DNA of 64,000 nucleotides from Cardinalis cardinalis (taxonomy: Eukaryota; Chordata; Aves; Passeriformes; Cardinalidae), in contig JACDOX010000043.1 in assembly GCA_014549065.1 (NCBI GenBank), positions 5,062,955 through 5,126,954 of the forward strand, read 5' to 3'. The notes under the pieces are model-generated. The model was not told where the DNA came from and searched no databases. It saw only the letters and a program-made list of their open reading frames with translations. Shown one piece after another: positions 52,885 through 64,000 of this stretch. Made by a program: the position numbers and the translations under genes. Numbering within the stretch: position 1 is the stretch's first letter; each line of letters begins with the position of its first letter.

Positions 52885-53010
52885 CTTGACAAATTTATAC
52901 ACCCCTCTGGCTCTTCTGCCCTGCCTATCCCTCCTGAACAGCCTGTAGCCATATAGCGGGGCACTCCAGTCAAGGGACTCATCCTACCAAGTTTCCTTTA
53001 TGCCAGTTTT
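52885..53010 (-). mobile_element. Short CR1 internal fragment, minus strand
   Basis: The plus strand has 'cctgaacagcctgtagcca' followed by 'gcactccagtcaagg' and 'catcctaccaagtttc', matching reversed upstream CR1 sequence. It is short and old, so the boundaries are approximate. Confidence 0.55.
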
Positions 53011-54142
53011 GTCAAATATTTGAGACTGGGCCAAAGCTTATGTACACTCTTATGTCCTCAGAAATGCAAATTAAAACTCATTGAACTCAATATCGCTGAA
53101 ATAAGTTTTTGACTTTTTTTTACTATTACACACTACCCTTGTTCATTTTTACCATCCTTCAACCACACAAGTATTGGATGACTCAGTTTTTCAGGATATT
53201 CATATAGCTGAAAGCATTGCAATTTCCTTGTTGCCACAACTAATGAATAATTTTTGCAGAAAATTTCCACTTCCTGCATAAGAAATTAGCATGTTCTAGG
53301 GAAGTCTGCATGAAGAAAAAATATGTAAAAAAATCTTCCTTCCAGCAAGAAAGGATAGATGAAGCTAGTTCCATGATTATTGATTATGTGCAAGACAAGC
53401 ACAGGAAACCTAGCTGCTGGGATAAAAGGAAGATTACGTGAGGAAAAGATACAGACTCATTTCTGTAAATGAGTTTTACCAGAATGTGTTTTGTGACTTA
53501 TCCAGGAAAATGTTTGTCAAGCTGAAGAAAAAAGCATATAACCTACCAGTATCATGAGTCCAAAATGCTCTTTTTAATCTTATGAGACTACAGGTTTTTC
53601 AAAGTCTGAGGTTTAACCTGTCTCCTTACCTTTATCCTCTCTCTGCAAGTGGAGCTGGATAACACACTAATCTTCCTAACTTGTAGAGAAAATAAATTTT
53701 AAAGAAATAGGAGTGATATTGAAATATCCTGTCCTTTTAAAAAACCTATAGAAAAGAGTGTTCTAATAACTTAGAACAAATTATCAGTTTCAATAGAGAT
53801 CTCTAGCAGCACCAAGAGAGAAAAACAATAATTTCTGATCTAAATGTAATCCAGCTAAGCCATACCTAGTCTTGCTTTTATGATGTTCTAGAAACTTGCA
53901 ATTTAAATACACTTTCATAAAGTTTTAGAATTTTATAAAATTTACCAGACTTTAAAAACCAAGGAACAACAAATTTTAGGCAAACAGATGAATATCTAGC
54001 ACTAACTCACTTGAAAGGCTTCATTTTCTTAAAGAGAAACATATCAGAGATAGTTGAATTAAACAAAATAACAGAGTATAGTCTTCTGTAATAATGCAAT
54101 TATTCTTTGTTGTACTTAAATAAGCATTCCTTAAAGATGTTA
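53011..54142. other. No gene or element recognised
   Basis: AT-rich noncoding sequence before an LTR. Nothing further is seen. Confidence 0.5.
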
Positions 54143-54709
54143 TGCTGCTCTTGTCTGGGGCAGAGTTAATTTTCTTCCTAGTGGCTGGCATGGGGCTGTG
54201 CTTTGGATTTGTGCTGAACACAGGGCTGACAATACAGAGATGTTTTTGTTATTGCTGAGCAGAGCAATAACAGAGCCAAGGCCTTTTCTGCTTCTCCTGC
54301 TGCCGGTGGTGAGGGGACTGGGGGTGCCTGGGAGGAGACACAGCCAGGACAGGTGAGCCCAGCTGGCCAAAGGGACATTCCAGACCATGTGGCATCATGC
54401 TCACTATATGAAGTGGGGGAAGGAGGAAGAGGGGACATTTGGAGTGAGGAGTTTGTCTTCCCAAGCTATCACTCTGTGTGTTTGGGCCCTTCTCTCCTGG
54501 GGACAACTGAGCTGCCTGCCCACAGGAAGAAGTGAATTCGTTCCTTGCTTTTCTTGCTTGTGTGTGAAGTTTTAGTGCTCCCTATTAAGCTGTCTTTTAT
54601 TTCAACCCATTCGTTTTCCAGCTTTTACCCTTCCAATTCCCTTTTCCATCCTGCTGGTGAGCAAGCAGCTGCATTGTACTTGTTTGCTGACTAAGGTTAC
54701 ACAAAGACA
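54143..54709 (+). mobile_element. Avian ERV LTR, solo
   Basis: A 567-bp LTR with family blocks in order: 'gcagagttaattttcttcct' near the left end, 'gctgagcagagcaataacag', 'agacacagccaggacagg', a CTATATGAAG TATA-type box at 54404-54413, 'tttgtcttcccaagc', a degraded ATTAAA polyadenylation signal at 54584-54589, and the end 'ggttacacaaagaca'. It begins TG and ends CA after allowing one trailing base. No internal retroviral genes flank it, so it is a solo LTR. No clear target-site duplication remains. It runs antisense to PDE4D. Confidence 0.8.
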
Positions 54710-55955
54710 AACACTAAACTACAAATAGAGAAATTGGACCCAAAAGCTTCTATATATCAAAATTTTATTTTTCAAGTTTTCCAAGTTATTATTTTAATAT
54801 GATCTTTTTATGATCAAGGATCAGATCTGTCTTAAAGTAATCCAGCTATGGTTTAATTGGGAAAACAATTCCATCCTTCTTATTGGGGTATACTTCTTGC
54901 ATTTCAAGCTGTTTCTAAGTCAAGTCAACTTCATAAGCAGGGCATTACTAAACTTGGTTACATACAGATTTGGAGTCATGATTGTTACTTTAAGAGAATG
55001 TTAATATGCAGTTCACTTTACCAGGAAACAGTACAAGATAAATACGCTTGTATTTTACACTAACAAGAAATAAATTACAGAAGCTTCTGAAATCTTCATA
55101 ATGTACTTTGAAATTGCAACCCAAGGTACAGAACACATATCCTTTTAGTTCACCAAAATTAAACTACCACATGAACAAGGCCTTTAGTTATCACTAGTTT
55201 ACTATTGTTGGCTTAAATTTTACTAAGGTGTTCTGTTTAGTAACAGAATAGTTAAGCAATCAAGACTAGAAAGTTTTATTCAGAACAAATAAATATTTTA
55301 CTCTCTATTCAGAATAAATAAATATATACAATTTTAGTTCTGTAATTTTAAAAAAATATTGTGAGCACCACAGTTTCTTACCTTTTTTGACACAACGGCC
55401 ATACATTCCATATGAATTCTACACCTCCCCCAGTATCCTATCTGATGGCACTTTGAAAGAGATGGTTAGGGAAACTTTGTTAGAAAAAGACCAAGACTAA
55501 AAGTAGTGATCCACCGCTATCTCGCTAATATTCCTTCATTAAATCAAGTTTAAGATATTCTTACACAGAGGTTTCATTTGGGCTGTTACATTTAAGATTA
55601 GAAACTCATAGTTAATTCTGCTAATTTATGTGATTTTTTTCAACCTATTTACACCATTTCCTCTTACACTTTGGAATTTTTATTTCTACATTTTCTGCAA
55701 AAAAAAACTCTTTGTGGCTTTTAAATGCATGCAAGTTATTACTTTATTCTCTATATCTTTCTGTACCATATCTAATATTTGACTTTTCACTGCTGGCTAT
55801 TGAGGTGATTTTTGCAGATGAACACTCACAATGTCCAAGTCTATTCTGAGTTTAAATAGGTCATTAAAAAACCTTTACCACATACTTATAGTAATTTTAT
55901 ATTTTCCCTGTACATTTTTTGTTACTTGTCACAAAATAGAATCTTTTGAAGTATC
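54710..55955. other. No gene or element recognised
   Basis: AT-rich noncoding sequence with a small duplication of ATTCAGAA(C/T)AAATAAATAT near 55278-55330. Nothing else is recognised. Confidence 0.5.
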
Positions 55956-56095
55956 TTAGAATCATAGAACTACAGAATGATTTGGGTTGGAGGGAAACTT
56001 AAAGATAATCTCATTCCAGACTCCCTGCCGTGGGCAGGGAAACCCCCACTAGGCCAGGTTACTCAGAGGTCCATCCAGCCTGGTCTTAAGACTCA
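55956..56095 (-). mobile_element. Short CR1 3' end fragment, minus strand
   Basis: The plus strand reads 'agaatcatagaactacagaa', 'gatttgggttggagggaaac' and then 'tccatccagcctggtctt'. This is the reversed CR1 3' tail and adjacent sequence, severely 5'-truncated. Confidence 0.85.
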
Positions 56096-57489
56096 AAATC
56101 AGTGGAATTATTAACTTCAGGAATTTAGGTTGTTTTTGTTTTTTTTTTTTCAGAAAATGAAGAACTAGCTTTGTGAGCTAGTGGATTTTTTCAGTGCACT
56201 ACCTTGCAAACAGTAAAGGCAATTGAGAACAGTCCCTGACAAGGAATCTTTATTTGCACCTATTGGTTCAGACTAATTTTTACAAGGAAGAAAACTACAA
56301 GGAAGGAAGGTGCCCTATTTTATATCCTCAGGTCAAAAGAAATAGAATTCTTATATTTTTATATAGGGAATACTTTGAATAATGTTGTTGCAGGAAGACA
56401 GAGAAATAAATTGCAATATATAGTGATTTATTACAAATATTGCAATTTCTTGCTATCAATAGCTGTCAAAGCACTTATGAACTAGTAAGACCTTCGTGCT
56501 CAAGTTAGATGTTTATATTCTATTAAGTAGTAATAATCAAAAACTTCTTGTTGCATCTAATTGTAAAAATATAATTGACAAATGCAAATAAAACAAAGGG
56601 CACACAACAAAAGCCATAATTTCAGGACGGTCCTCCTGTGTTTTTATGTCATGATTTCATAAAAAAAAGGCCTACACAAACTACTGTGTCAATAAAAGTA
56701 TATGGAAAGTTCTGCTAAAGACGTATCTGCTAGTTAACAAGGCACTGGCTTAATATCTAAATACTCATAACAAAAAGACAGGAAAATTAAAAAGGAAAGA
56801 AGAAGGATGAATAAAAGTCTTAAAGCAAATCACACGGAGAAACAGAAAGCCAAGCAACCACCCAAATACATTCTTTTATTAATAAACTCAACAGTATAAA
56901 TTTATTACTATAACCATCTTCTCTCCACAAGGCTTATCTTTTTGAAAATCAAAGTACAGTTTAAATACAGTTAAATTCTGGCACTTCCTCTACACATAAA
57001 AACTTCAGTAGAAGAAATATTTCAACTCAGAGTTGAACTGCCAAGGTAGGGGCAGAAATCCAAATGATAATAGCATTTGAGATTGTAATCTTATAGAGGG
57101 GTCAGATAGGGCTGCTACCTCTCCGTGTTCATGCTTCACCAGGTCACTACTATTGCTTGAGCTAATTCAATTATAGCTCAAGGTAAAAACTTGGTATAAA
57201 CCAGTTCCATAACAAGGACATCATGCTGACATTTTATATAATGTTGCACAAGTACACTCTCTTCCTAGAACAATTATGCCATCACAGTTGAGTAGGAAAT
57301 TGGTTTTGTATACTGCCTCACTGCTCCATGTCAGAAATCTTCTTGTTCTATGACATATGAAAAGAAAGTTCTTTCAATATTTTCATAAAAAGGAAGGTTC
57401 AAAATGTATGTGTTCTCCAACCTTTCTCCTCAGAGTCAAATAGTCCAGGACACCACAATGTCCTGGAAACCAAATCAACCAAGACTGAA
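56096..57489. other. No gene or element recognised
   Basis: AT-rich noncoding sequence between CR1 fragments. Confidence 0.5.
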
Positions 57490-59160
57490 TCACCTAATCA
57501 CTGAGCTTGGAGGAATTCTGTGGAGGTTGTCTACTTCAAGCTCTGTTCCAGGAAGCTCAGAGAGTAGTTTGTCAGGACAGTGTCAAGTCAGGTTCTGTAA
57601 TTATCAATGGGCTACTCCTCAGTCTCTCTGGACAGCTTGGCCTTCAAACACTTCAAATAGTGTTTGACCATCTCTCAATCTGAGAATAATAATAATTTTT
57701 AAAATACATACTTAATAAATAAATAAAATTTAAAATATTAAAAAGGTGTTTTGTTGTGTTCAGATGAAATGTCATGTGTTTCAATAGTTAATACACGCCC
57801 ATCGTTTTTTTGCCTTGTCAGTAAGCCCTACTAAGCAGAAACTGGTTCCATTATAAATATTCCCACAAGAGGCATTTATACACATTGATACCTCACCCCA
57901 GAGCCTTCTTTTCTCCAGGCTAAACAGTTCCAGCCCTCAGCCTCCTTCTGTATGTCACACGTTCAGTTTTCTTAATCATCTTCATGATTCTTTCCTGCAC
58001 TCATTTAATGATTCATCCTGCACTCATTTAATGATTTTCTTGTAGTGGGGCACCCCAGAACAAAACCCAGCACTCCTGATATGCTTCCAGTAGGGCTGAG
58101 TAGAGGGAAAGAATAGCTCTGCTTGACAAATTAGGAGTGCTTTTACTAATGCTGTCCAGCATCCTCTTAGGCTCTTTTGCTACTAAGACATACTGCTGCC
58201 TCGTGCTGAGCTTGTTCGCTAGGGTGCCCAGGTACTTTTCTGCCCATCTTCTTTCCAGATGGCAATCTCCATTGTGTACTTTTAGTAGTTTGGTGTTTTC
58301 CTTCTTATCTGGTCGCATGGCCCATTCAGCAGCAGACCCACATTTTCCCTAGTCTTCCCCTTACTGCTGATGTACCTGTAGAAACTTTTCCTGTTGCTTT
58401 TTTATATCCTTCTCCAGATTCAACTGGATATGAATTTGGCTTTTGTAACCCCATCTTTGTATGCTCAAACAGTATTTCTATATTTTACCTGAATCACATG
58501 CCCCTGCATTCCCTTCTTGTATGCTTCCTTTTAATGTTTGAGGCTTATCAGAAATTAAGGAGTTCTTCATTACCTGCAGGCCTCCTCCAACAACTACTTG
58601 ATTTTTCCCTTTGTTGGCATGTACTGTTCTTGAGCTTAGAGAAGGTGATCCATGGAAATCAACCAGGTCTCCTGGTCCGCTCTTCTCACCAGGGCTGTAT
58701 CCCTTTTCTAGGAAACCCCTTAACAAGCCAAAGCCTATTGTTATTTCTTGTTATCTTGTTATTTCTCTTTTCCTTCCTCTCATGATCCTGAACTGCACAC
58801 ATCCCACAGCCTTTGCAGCTGAGGCTGTTGCCCATGTCCAACTCCTCTTCAGGTCTCCATGTTTAAGTATCAGGTCCATTAGATAGCTCCTCCTTGTTGG
58901 TGCCTTGATTAACTGCATCAGAAGTTGTCATCAAAGCACTCTGGAAGTCCAATATATAAGTTTTCAACTGCCTCATCATCTCACAATAGGCAGAGCTCCT
59001 TTCCTTTATTCCTGCTGCTCTCCTAAATGAAAGGCAGCTTTCCTTCTCATTGTCCTTCTTAAAGAGCCAGTATTGATCCATCATGGCCCTCCAGTCATAA
59101 AACACAGGGACTTCACTCCCCTGCTGTCCTCTCAGAAGGACTTCACTGAAGTATTGGTTG
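57490..59160 (-). mobile_element. Degenerate CR1 LINE, minus strand
   Basis: Reversed CR1 blocks occur in order on the plus strand: 'cacttcaaatagtgtttgac', 'ctccaggctaaacagttcc', 'gtggggcaccccagaac', 'ctgctgcctcgtgctgagc' and 'ccatggaaatcaaccaggtc'. About 200 bases of AT-rich sequence (57690-57880) interrupt it near the left end, either an insertion or decayed sequence. Scattered stops and frameshifts leave no usable ORF. Confidence 0.75.
57993..58038. repeat. 23-bp tandem duplication inside CR1
   Basis: TCCTGCACTCATTTAATGAT occurs at 57993 and again at 58016, a period of 23 bases, inside the CR1 element. The copies are nearly identical, so the duplication is younger than the CR1 insertion. 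Confidence 0.85.
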
Positions 59161-62100
59161 TACTAGGGTAGGTCTTTCTGAATTTCTCCTGCTGAAATAG
59201 ATCATTACCTACAACTAATTACTTCTGAGACAGGTGGGAAGACACTTACACTTCATCTACATAGATAAGTTACAGACTAGTTCTTGTCCAAATTAAATAT
59301 AAACCAGAATAGCACAATGCATGTGGAGAGAAAAGCAAGGAATTGAATTATTCTAATAAGAAATCCAGTTTTGTATCCAGGGTGATCTTCAGTGAATGAC
59401 TCATTAGGTCTCATCTACATTTGTGTGGAAGTTTCAGTCCTCACAAATTGTTTTCTTTTCTAATGGTAAAAGTAAATTAAAAATCCCACCACACACATGT
59501 TATGGGATGTTGAAAATGGAAGTTGATATTGTCAGTGTCTACAATAATGAAACAGGGTGTCATAATGCGGGACATGCTCTGATGCAGAGTGAATTAACCA
59601 GTTTTGAACTAGCCTGCAATGACCCAGAAAGAGAGGGGTAGTTTCCCAAAGTTGTATAGAGCAACAGCAGCTACAACAAGGCTGACTAGAGGTGATGTTT
59701 CAGCAGCTGCTCCCTGCAGTAGTAATTTCTACAAAGAAAAAAATATTTATTTTTTCTTTTTTTTTTAGTAGAATTCCATGATGAGGAAGGATATACTGCT
59801 CTAAAGAATCAATTTTCTAAGAGAAGAAAGCAACTTGTATGATCTGCTTAATTTGTCTTAGAGTGGTGTAAAATGCTTTGAAATTCTGACATACTGAGTT
59901 TCAGTATTGAAAAACTCACAAAATTTAGTTCGTATTAGAATGCAGTGCAGAAACTGATTGTCCAAAATTTTTGTTAAGCAGTAGGTGTGGTAGGGGAACA
60001 CAGTGATACAGGAAATGCTTCACTGAGTATCATTATGGTGGGCAAATCCAGTCAGTTCCTTCTGCTATGGCAGCAGAAAAAAACATAGCATGGTCACAAA
60101 ACTGAACTTTATCACAGTTCAGACCAGACTGAATGGAATTAATTGAACCAGCATCCCCATTTGCAGGCAGAAAAAAGTCCTGTCCCTGCCTTGACAAAAT
60201 GCAGTTTTTAGAGGCCAAAACAGGGAGAGAAAATAAAGAAACAGCAGCAAGTATGATATATAATTGCTTGCGTTTTGTGCAGTTTGGAGATGGTAGTATT
60301 ATGTGAAAGCTGTCTGACTCATGGTGGGGAATCCTTTATTTCCAGCACCTCTTCACTGCCTTCAAACCTTGCTTAGCTGCTCAGGACTGGAAAAGGTATG
60401 GGGTAGGAGAGGAGAAAAGGAATTTCTCACTGTGATAGATAATCATGTATCAGAGCAGAATTTCAGGAATCCTTAAGTGAAAAAAAAAGGTTCAGCTTTT
60501 ACATATTAGACTGATTCAGCTCAATGTGACTCCAAGCAATACTTCTGCTCTGTCATATCAAGGTACTAAAATTTATCACCATTTTAGCTTATAAGACTTT
60601 AATATTTATATTAGACTAAAAAAAAATGTGTTTCTATCTCTTAGTATCCACTGGCAAAAGTACTGCACTTTTTAAAGATCATTTATGGTTATTTTCTGAG
60701 CAATCTCATTCATTTCTTTGGGGTTGCATAAAAATTCTACTAGCTCATCTCCTTAGGCACCCATGCATATGTCATACTTCTTTTTGTTTCTACTTCATAT
60801 TTTCTTCTGAGAACTCTTAAAACTAAAATGAATCAGCCTGTCCCTGCTGAAAATGTGTACAATTTTTCTCTACTACAAAGCTCTTTCATCACATTATTTC
60901 TTATTCTGGCACTCTGAATTCTGAAAGCAGTGTAACAGATGACTCACCATCAGCTATCAGTCATTGTCATCTATTCACTTATTGAATGTTGAGGTTCTTT
61001 ATTAAAAGTTCACACTTTACCTCCCATTTAATCTTAATTCATATTTTGAACGATTTCTAATTGATTCTTTTCTGTTTTCATTATTAAACTCTAATAGTTT
61101 AGTGACACATAAAATCACTGATGTTGAAATTTATTACTGTTTATGTACTAAAGCCAAATTATTCACCTGCATGCATATTTTTAATGCATCCTGGACTGAG
61201 CAAAAAAAACCCAAATACCCATACCCCTAGGTGATCATGCTGTTTCTTCTGTATTCATGTTCATCTGTTGGCTTTTCTAATGGATAACTGTCTGTTTTCT
61301 TCTAAAACAGCTGCACTGTATAGACACCTATCTTTTTGTCAATTTGCTGACTATTTGCTCTTCATATCAAGTAAAACCCCCATAAACTTGAATTTACCAA
61401 TCTTGATTTAACAGCATATTAAAGAATACACATACATTTTCAGGCCCTTGTCCCTTTCTCCTTTGTCTTGTGTAAAAAATAATGACATTCTTTCTCCACC
61501 TGCACAGCTTTGGATACATGCTAGATTTTTCTTCCCAGTTCCCATAGTAAATATTCTTGTGGGTGTCTTATACACCCAAAATTATTTTGTCACATATCCA
61601 TGCATCCCTAAAATTAGTAAAATTACAGCTTATTGACACTGTTTGAAATTTCTGACATTCCAGAAAATAATGTCTTTTCACTATAATCTTTTGTGAAAAG
61701 TTTCTCCCCTCACCATTGCCCTCCCTTAAGGTTATGCAATTCATGATTTATGAATTTTCATGCTTGGTCTTTGCTTTGTTTCAAATGGACTACAGCAACA
61801 TCATTTCCAATAAGAAAACTAAATGTCATAATCTTTCTCTTTTTCCTGTGCAATAATTTTAACTCATTATAGACTCAATATTTTCTAAAATACTTTTAAT
61901 AATTTTTTAATTTATTTAAAGTAGTCAAATTAATTTTGTTTAAATATTTCAGCGTATCTTTTAGGTCTTCACTTGTTCTGCAACCTATCATTGAACTGCT
62001 TCCATACATATGATGACAGTATGGAACTCCCGAAAGCATCATCAAATGCTGAAGTGATAATTTCTCATTACAATAAGAATTACTTGTACTGGATTCAACA

Positions 62101-62439
62101 GCATTTTTGTGTTACGGTGGACATTTTCATGAAGAAGAGACTGAAACCTGGTGTATTTTTATTTTAAGTCTTTCTTGAGAAGAAGACACAGCAAGGGTTA
62201 CCGATTTTCAATTTAAAACATATCTCCCTTAAATCTTTTCCAAACCCTGCCAGCTCTTATCATTAGTCTAACTGTACTTGCATCACTTTTGATGTACTTT
62301 AAAACACTAGCAGTAATAACTTACAATAGAAAAATCTTTAAAACAAAAAAATTTATTCCTGACACTGCTGTTACTGGCTTTTCTATAAGACCTGTAACTC
62401 ACAGGAGGAAAAAAAATCAGTTTTAAATGTACTAGGAAA
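59161..62439. other. No gene or element recognised
   Basis: AT-rich noncoding sequence. I looked on the minus strand for the missing PDE4D7 start exon (MKRN...) here and did not find it. Confidence 0.5.
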
Positions 62440-63205
62440 AGATAATTTACCTTTAACAAGTGAAATGCTGGATCCTGCTCTTGGGTCACACAAACACCAT
62501 ATACAGCGCTATAGGTTTAGGGCAGCATAGCTGAAAACCTGCCTAGAGGAAAAGGAGCTGGGGGTGCTGGTGACAGCAGCTGAACTGTGCCCAGGTGCCC
62601 AGGAAGGCCAATGGCATCCTGGCCTGGATCAGCAATGCTGTGGCCAGCAGGGCCAGGCAGGGATTGTCCCCCTGGGCTGGGCACTGCTGAGCCACACCTC
62701 CAGTGCTGTGTCCAGGGCTGGGCCCTCACTGCAGGAAAGGCACTGAGGGGCTGGAGAGAGTCCAGAGAAGGGCAATGGAGCTGGGGCAGGGTCTGGAGCA
62801 CAAGTGCTGTGAGGAGCAGCTGAGGGAGCTGGGGTTGTTTACCCTGGAGAAAAGGAGGCTCAGGGGGGACCTTATCACTCTCTACAGCTGCCTGAAAGGA
62901 GGCTGTGGCCAGGCGGGAGTCAATCTTTTCTCTCAAGTAAAAAGCAATAGGACATGAGGAAATGGCCTCAAGTTGTGCCAGAGGAGTTTCAGATTGGATA
63001 TTAGGAAAAATTTCTTCATGAAAAGGGTTGTTAAGCATTGCAGCTGGCTGCTCAGGGAGGTAGTAGAGTCACGATCAATGGAAGCATTTAAAAGATGTGT
63101 AAATGAGGCACTTGGGAACATGGGTTAGAGCTGAACTTGATAGTGTTAACTTTACAGTTTGGCTTAATGATCTTAAAGGGCTTTTGCAACCACAATGATT
63201 TTACA
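62440..63205 (+). mobile_element. CR1 LINE 3' fragment
   Basis: Truncated CR1 copy in the same orientation as the one at 6385-8120. It starts at the 'ggatcctgctcttgggtcac' block, has 'aggtgcccaggaaggccaat' and 'cagcaatgctgtggccagc', then the shared 189-bp segment, then 'aaatggcctcaagttgtgcc' and the decayed end 'gatcttaaagggcttttgc'. About 95 bases present here (around 62590-62690) are missing from the other copy. The residue string ERVQRRAMELGQGLEHKCC occurs in both copies but is not a functional protein. Confidence 0.88.
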
Positions 63206-64000
63206 CTTCTCTCTTCTTTAATCATATTTTGAAGCGTAACTCCAGCAGCTCTGTCATATTTTGTTCCTCACAATAACAGCAGTACATTAAGAGTCATTTC
63301 AGTTAAAACAGAAATAAACCAAGAGGAAGTTTATGTTCAAATAATAGTAAGGTATTTTTTCTAGTTTCATCTGGGAGTTGGTGAGGGGGGTTATTTAAAT
63401 TAAAGATTAATTGAAAAACACTGGGACATAAAAATATAATTTTCCTATTGCATAGCCTAAGAGTTCAACTGTAACTGCTCATTTATTTGTAAGTTCTCCC
63501 TCACTGGTAATTATCAATTTTATATAATTCTATATACATCTACATAAACATACAGAGAAATAAAAAATAAACAAAAACAAAAGAAAACATATGTTGCAAA
63601 TGTAATATATTTTAAGAAAAATCTATTCTACATTTATTGAATTAATGAATTACTGCCATTTTCACCTTAGATCAGACTTACAGCTAACTATTTCAGGCTT
63701 GTTTAGCAGTCAGCAAAAAAAAAAACAAANNNNNNNNNNNNNNNNNNNNATCAGAAGCAGATAGGAAAAAAAAAAAAAAACCTTGTAAAACTGAGAACAA
63801 AGGAAATCTGATCCCTATAAAGTCTTACCTAACCCTATTAAAAATTCTTAAACACAGAAACATTAATTTTTTATCCTTCTCAAATTTTCTTTCATTCTCT
63901 TTCTTCAGCATTAATTTTCACAATTTCCAGTATTATTCCAGATCTATATAAAAATTATCTATTTATAATCCAAGTATGTAAAATTTGGGGTTAAAACAGT
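63206..64000. other. No gene recognised; contains an assembly gap
   Basis: AT-rich sequence to the window edge, interrupted by Ns at 63730-63749. Nothing coding is seen. Confidence 0.5.
63730..63749. other. 20-base assembly gap (N)
   Basis: A run of 20 N flanked by A homopolymers on both sides. The true length is unknown, because a fixed or short N run beside poly-A usually marks a sequencing or assembly break. Confidence 0.95.

Noticed and set aside
62517..63038. 173-codon minus-strand frame that resembles the one at 7492-7956
   Set aside because: The similarity between them is real but is due to the antisense of two related CR1 fragments, not a gene family.

Overview
This window looks like avian nuclear DNA. 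It is AT-rich and mostly intronic, scattered with degraded CR1 LINE fragments in both orientations and with bird-type endogenous retrovirus LTRs. I see no bacterial-style gene packing, operons, CRISPR arrays or rRNA genes. The species cannot be fixed from sequence alone. PDE4D lies on chromosome Z in chicken, so a Z-linked origin is a reasonable inference.

The only protein-coding gene I can support is PDE4D (cAMP-specific 3',5'-cyclic phosphodiesterase 4D), transcribed on the minus strand. Two isoform-specific N-terminal exons are present. The first in transcript order is the exon encoding most of the PDE4D7 N-terminus (45262-45497), which carries the PKA-type RRLS site. About 24 kb further along is the coding first exon of PDE4D4 (20889-21253), inside a CpG island (about 20325-21830) with a TATA-like box on the minus strand at 21500-21507. 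Both exons end in a phase-2 splice donor, so both can join the shared downstream exon, which lies to the left of base 1. The UCR1, UCR2 and catalytic domains are outside the window. The short exon that starts PDE4D7 was not found and is probably beyond base 64000.

The rest is intron or upstream intron. CR1 fragments lie at 4030-4395 (+), 6385-8120 (+), 14195-14493 (+), 23435-24660 (-), 38630-38990 (+), 51171-51560 (-), 52885-53010 (-), 55956-56095 (-), 57490-59160 (-) and 62440-63205 (+). Three LTRs are recognised at 35757-37123 (probably minus, CpG-rich), 46304-47345 (+) and 54143-54709 (+). Simple repeats include a 140-bp polypurine tract (11231-11370), an AAAAAG array (42372-42461) and small tandem duplications. 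The first 320 bases hold two perfect inverted repeats. There is a 20-base assembly gap at 63730-63749 and one ambiguous base at 36678.

The two exons are alternative front ends of one enzyme. Promoter choice decides which N-terminal targeting and phosphorylation region is attached to the common phosphodiesterase core. I found no convincing undescribed protein system. The points most worth checking are the two palindromes near base 1, the CpG-rich LTR lying sense to PDE4D between the two alternative exons, and a 189-bp stretch shared almost perfectly by two CR1 copies 55 kb apart.
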